Assembly: GCF_032062135.1 (NCBI RefSeq)
Contig: NC_092859.1
Span: 111,033,710-111,097,709, forward strand
Source of the DNA: Pyxicephalus adspersus
Taxonomy: Eukaryota; Chordata; Amphibia; Anura; Pyxicephalidae
Length of the DNA stretch: 64,000 bases
Reading direction: 5' to 3'
The notes under the pieces are model-generated. The model was not told where the DNA came from. It saw only the letters and a list, made by a program, of their open reading frames with translations, and did not search any database. Positions 60,296 through 64,000 of the stretch are shown here, in pieces (the first letter of the stretch is position 1; every line of letters starts with the position of its first letter). A program made the position numbers and the translations under genes.

Positions 60296-60696
60296 TGGAA
60301 AATATACTGCAGAACTATCCACGGTCACTACATGACTGTACACATATCAGCCCAAGCAGCCGTTCAGATTCACCTTTTTCCACATTTAGGCAGAATTAAC
60401 ATGCAGCATCTAGATAACGGCAGTTTCGTCTATTTAACCTTTCTTATCCTAAGTGGCAAGAGCTCTCATTTAGAACCTGGTCAGTAGCTAAGTGCATGCC
60501 GCTCGGGATAGCCAGAGTAAAGGGGGCAGACCTACACTCAGCTAGCTGGTCTGCAGGTCCTCAGTTTAAATGCAGCCCTAAACGTTATCTTGTTTTGGAG
60601 GCATTTCTGTCCACAATTTTCCTCATACAAAAAAGTTGTTGGAGTGTGAACAAACAAAAAAAAAAAATCTGTGAGTTTTGTAATGGTAATAGTAAC

Positions 60697-61106
60697 TACC
60701 CTGTTTTCCCGAAAATACCAGAATGTCTTATATTAATTTTTGCTCCAAAAAAATGCACCAGGGCTTATTTTCAGGAGATGTCTTATTTTTTCATGAACAA
60801 CAATCAACATTTTTTCTTGAACAAAAAATCTACATTTATTTCAAACATATTCCTGTCATCACATTCTGGAACATCATCATAACTCTCAAAACCCTGAATT
60901 CCGTCTTGAATTTCTTGTCACTCCATTTTCTTTAGAACTATTGCCCTCAATTTCTCATGTCTAGCAATAGCCCTTTCCTTAAATGAGCACCTATGGTCCA
61001 TGTATTTAATATTTATTGTAACTTATTTTCGGGGTAGGGCTTATATTTCGAGCATCCTTCAAAATACGGAAAAATCACGCTAAGGCTTATTTTCAGGGAA
61101 ACGGTA
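60697..61106. mobile_element. MITE with TACCSTGTTTTCCCGAAAATA ends, 410 bp
   Basis: Left TACCCTGTTTTCCCGAAAAT and, inverted from the right, TACCGTTTCCCTGAAAATA. Within each end, GGGCTTATTTTCAGG or AGGCTTATTTTCAGGG repeats, and CTTATTTTCGGGGTAGGGCT lies at 61022-61041. I recall these ends from vertebrate repeats but cannot name the superfamily. Open frames across it are incidental. Confidence 0.75.
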
Positions 61107-62325
61107 ACTAAACAAGCCTCAGAACATATCTTTATAGTGTAATAATTGCCAAAACAAACAGATAGTGGTCTAGTTTCCACTACAAGGAAATGTGAAAAGT
61201 GGAACCTAAGTCTGGATGTCTTATAAATAAAAGGTATTTGCATATTCTCATATACTTTTTCTTTGTTTCAGTGAGGTCCCATCCCTGGGATATTTTCACT
61301 TCCTCTCTGTAGACTGGCAACACATCTACAGACAACAAGTAGGAATATCTGAAGAGTTTTCAAAGAGGAAAACCTTTTATATATTGGTATTGGTTCTAGG
61401 GAATATAAAAAGGTGCCCAGAGTTTGGGTACACTTTTTATGCCAACGTTTCGAAAATTACACATCTAATTTAATATTGACTTTTTGATCACCTTTTAAGC
61501 AAAGGAATGTCATCCTCCCAAGAATCTTCATACATGTAAATTAATTTAAACAATGCATAAATATTTGCTCCACCAGAGGAAAGCTAAATTTTGACTTGGG
61601 TTGTGGATCATGTCGAAGTTCTGTAAGGTATTGAAATCAGGTGAGTTATAAAGCATCCTTGATCTTTGTCAATTTTTTAAAGTCTTTTCCTACCTTAAAA
61701 ATATATAATTATCCTTAAAATGACAGCCCTTAAAATTATCCATGGTAACGGAACACTAATGGCTTAAGTGGTTGGTTGATCTGACAGCTTTAGGATGAGT
61801 TCCATGCAGGGTCATGGCATAGAAACCATTAATCCAGAGTTACTTCACTTAGACTTGTAATGGAGGAGAAATTAAAGCTTCCTGCCAACACAGTTTGTAA
61901 TAATAACACATTGTTGGAAAAGTTCCTATTTTATTTTACCAGTCCAGAGAAAAGCTTTGTACATTCATCTGTAAATAAACAAATAGGTGCAAATGGAATC
62001 AGTAAATAGGTCTTCTGCAACATGTTAAAAAGGAGCTATTGATTAGCTTTATTAAAAGCAAAGACATTCTGGCTTTTTTGGTTTATATTGGGATGTTTTA
62101 GCCACATGATGTGCTATTTGGGGAAAAAAAGAATCATTGTTTTTTTTGGTTTTTCTTCTTTTTTCCATTTCTTACTGTACAAGAACTTAAAAAAAAAAGT
62201 CTAGGAGCACTAGTGGAATCCTGAATTATTCTTACATTTTGTTGCAGATATACACAGACTATAGGATGGAACTGTGATTTTGCGGGGGCTGAATTACTAT
62301 ATAACACCTCCTATTGTGTGTTACT

Positions 62326-62412
62326 TCCCCCACCTCCTAGATTGTGAGCTCTTCGGGCCCTCCTGTGTCACTGTCTGTATTTGTCTGTCATTTGCAACAC
62401 CTATTTAATAAT
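62326..62412 (+). repeat. Frog-type repeat tail fragment
   Basis: CACCTCCTAGATTGTGAGCT then CTTCGGGCCCTCCTGTGTCA and CTGTCTGTATTTGTCTGTCA, ending CACCTATTTAATAATAA. It resembles the pre-tail text of a SINE/3'-tail family that I recall from frogs, with a (TAA)-like end. Confidence 0.5.
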
Positions 62413-63720
62413 AACAACACCGGTCCTTATTCATTAATCAACAAGTATTTAGGCTTAACTAGCAATCATTAATTGTTATCTAGAACATAAGGTTAACTTG
62501 CAGTTAAAAGTTATAACTCTGGGGAAAAATAAAAAGTAAGAAAAATGACCACTTTAGGAGAAATCTTTGCTAGAACAAGTCCTATTAAACACATATTAGA
62601 ACTTTATTTACCTCCTAACTTTTATTATGAAGTCCGTGCTGTGATCATTAAAGAAGACTCCTCCAACTTTTGTAAAGCTATTTTCCAGCATGTCCCTTTA
62701 GTATATTATTCTCTTGTTATCAGAAGCTAGATTTTCTTTTTCTTACTTCACAGTTGTCCCTGATAGTGTGCAGCTATTCTCTTCTATACATAGACATACT
62801 GCAGAACTTGCCAAGTTCTAGGATCAAATTACACAGCATTTCTGTGCCCTCTGGTGCCCAACAACCATGTCATTCCTGTCTAGGCAAGAAATTGGGGAGT
62901 ATGGATCCACCATAAAAAAAAAAAAAAACATCTAGTAAGCATTCGCAGTAGGGATCTTTGTTTCCATATATTGCAGTACTTGTTACTGGGCATCTGTTTT
63001 AAAGCACTTTCTCTCTAGCCAGTGCCTACTATACTTTGCATACTGTCAGATATTTACTTTTATAGACATTATAGTGTTAATATAAAGTTAACAGACACAA
63101 TGTTTCTTTAGATAATCATGTAAATGAGATGAGCTTGATGAAAATATTTTTACCATTTGTGTTAAAAAAAAAAAAAAAAAAAAACCAACTAAGTGTTTTA
63201 TTTATAAATATTTATGAATACAGTAAGCAATATTTACCTTTTACGTATTAACTCTCTGCTTCCTAGTTAGCAGTGTTGCACAACCGTGTTCTATACTTTA
63301 CCTTCTTTCAAGCATGTGAGTTGGCCAACCTATTGAAATCCATGCACCCCCTGTGTAGCTGGTAATTTATCTCAACTGTTAGGACAGGTTTCTTGTTCTG
63401 AAAACACATTTTACAATCTTACTACCTTTTGTATTTCAAACATATTTATTGTTTTTTCAAGGGGGGTTTTTTTTATCTTTGAGGGGGAATATTGAAATAG
63501 TCACATAACAAAAAAAATTAAAACAGTCAAAGAGTTGAAATTATATAAATTCATGCATCATAAAAAATCCAGGTTTTAACAGGGACTTTTTCGTTTTTAA
63601 CTAAATTAAAATAGGTTTCCAACTAAATATTGCACCACATTAGTATTCTATTATTATGACATACAATAGTCTTTGTAAATGCAAAATAAATAACTTTTAC
63701 ATTATTTCCTGTTTTAAGTT

Positions 63721-64000
63721 TTAACCCCCCTAGCGTTCTAATTACGTTCATATTTCCACGCAAAAAGCGTTACATTTTTTTTGCATGGAAATCTATTTTA
63801 CATTGTAGGCCTTTAATTCGTAGGCATAACTCACCGAAATATGTCCAATATTTAATACATTTGATAATAAACTTTAAATTAAAAAACACAAAGATCTGTT
63901 AAAAAAAAAAAAATTGTAAAGCGTTTAATATCCTGTAAATCATCACTGGCCTCCCTCAGCCCTGTTACTGTGGACGAAATCTTAACTCTTCTCTCATCAT
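63721..64000 (+). mobile_element. piggyBac-type MITE, start only, runs off the window
   Basis: TTAA at 63721-63724, then CCCCCCTAGCGTTCTAATTA and CATATTTCCACGCAAAAAGC, CACCGAAATATGTCCAATAT. Collinear with the inner nested element at 52450 and with the first ~70 bases of the outer one at 52373. The right end is outside the window. Confidence 0.75.

Larger units (their letters stand above)
47452..64000 (+). other. chchd3 intron (5' part) downstream of exon D
   Basis: This intron begins with donor GTAAGT and runs off the window; its end is not seen. It carries the densest transposon cluster (52.4-56.05 kb and 57.7-61.1 kb), annotated separately. Nothing is recognised in 47452-47685, 47861-48308, 48883-52372, 56053-56560, 56640-57690, 58940-60115, 60310-60695, 61110-62325 and 62415-63720. 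Confidence 0.75.

Noticed and set aside
47452..64000. Search for the next CHCHD3 exon (CHCH domain with Pro-Val-Cys and CX9C pairs)
   Set aside because: No stretch with the expected motif and flanking splice signals was found by eye. The exon is probably beyond the window.

Overview
The window is vertebrate nuclear DNA, most likely from a frog. It is AT-rich, has short coding exons with GT-AG splice sites separated by introns of 10-25 kb, and is crowded with decayed DNA transposons. Several repeat types (elements with TTAAAGCGGAAC ends, a tRNA-type SINE ending in a GCGCTATATAAAT tail, and GTACACACG-ended MITEs) resemble families I recall from ranid-type frog genomes. That organism call rests on memory, not on a search.

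Only one cellular gene is seen. Four plus-strand exons (647-728, 12281-12422, 37549-37632, 47381-47451) join in frame with compatible splice phases. They encode the charged coiled-coil middle of CHCHD3/MIC19, a subunit of the mitochondrial MICOS complex. The N-terminal exon(s) lie upstream of the window. The C-terminal CHCH-domain exons were not found and should lie beyond position 64000. Everything else is intron of this gene or transposons sitting in those introns.

Region by region. 0-12.3 kb: a Tc1-like relic (about 1240-2188), a hAT-like fragment (3715-4125), a TTAAAGCGGAAC element split by a Tc1 insertion (5492-6720), a short hAT MITE (8056-8282), a piggyBac-type MITE rich in palindromes (8612-9410), a SINE (10998-11302) and a MITE (11511-11756). 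12.4-37.5 kb: MITEs at 12.8, 15.5, 16.9, 18.0, 24.7 and 27.1 kb, a Penelope-like reverse-transcriptase fragment near 19 kb, a second piggyBac-type MITE carrying five regularly spaced hairpins (22201-23568), a Tc1 relic at 32.4 kb and a third piggyBac-type element at 33.2 kb. 37.6-47.4 kb: a TTAAAGCGGAAC element (39.0 kb), another Tc1 relic (42.0-43.0 kb) and a hAT MITE with a perfect 8-bp target duplication (43.4 kb). 47.5-64 kb: two more MITEs, a nested pair of piggyBac-type MITEs (52.4-53.35 kb), a near-complete but frameshifted piggyBac element with recognisable transposase (53.45-56.05 kb), an SGNH-hydrolase open reading frame of the CR1-LINE type on the minus strand (58 kb), SINE pieces, and the start of a further piggyBac-type element at the window edge.

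The most coherent story in the non-genic DNA is one piggyBac family seen at several stages: a transposase-bearing copy; a deletion derivative that keeps the 5' region up to and including the transposase start codon; shorter MITEs; and one MITE inserted inside another at a TTAA. A shared ~47-bp hairpin unit of unknown role marks most of the copies. I did not find a previously undescribed multi-gene system.
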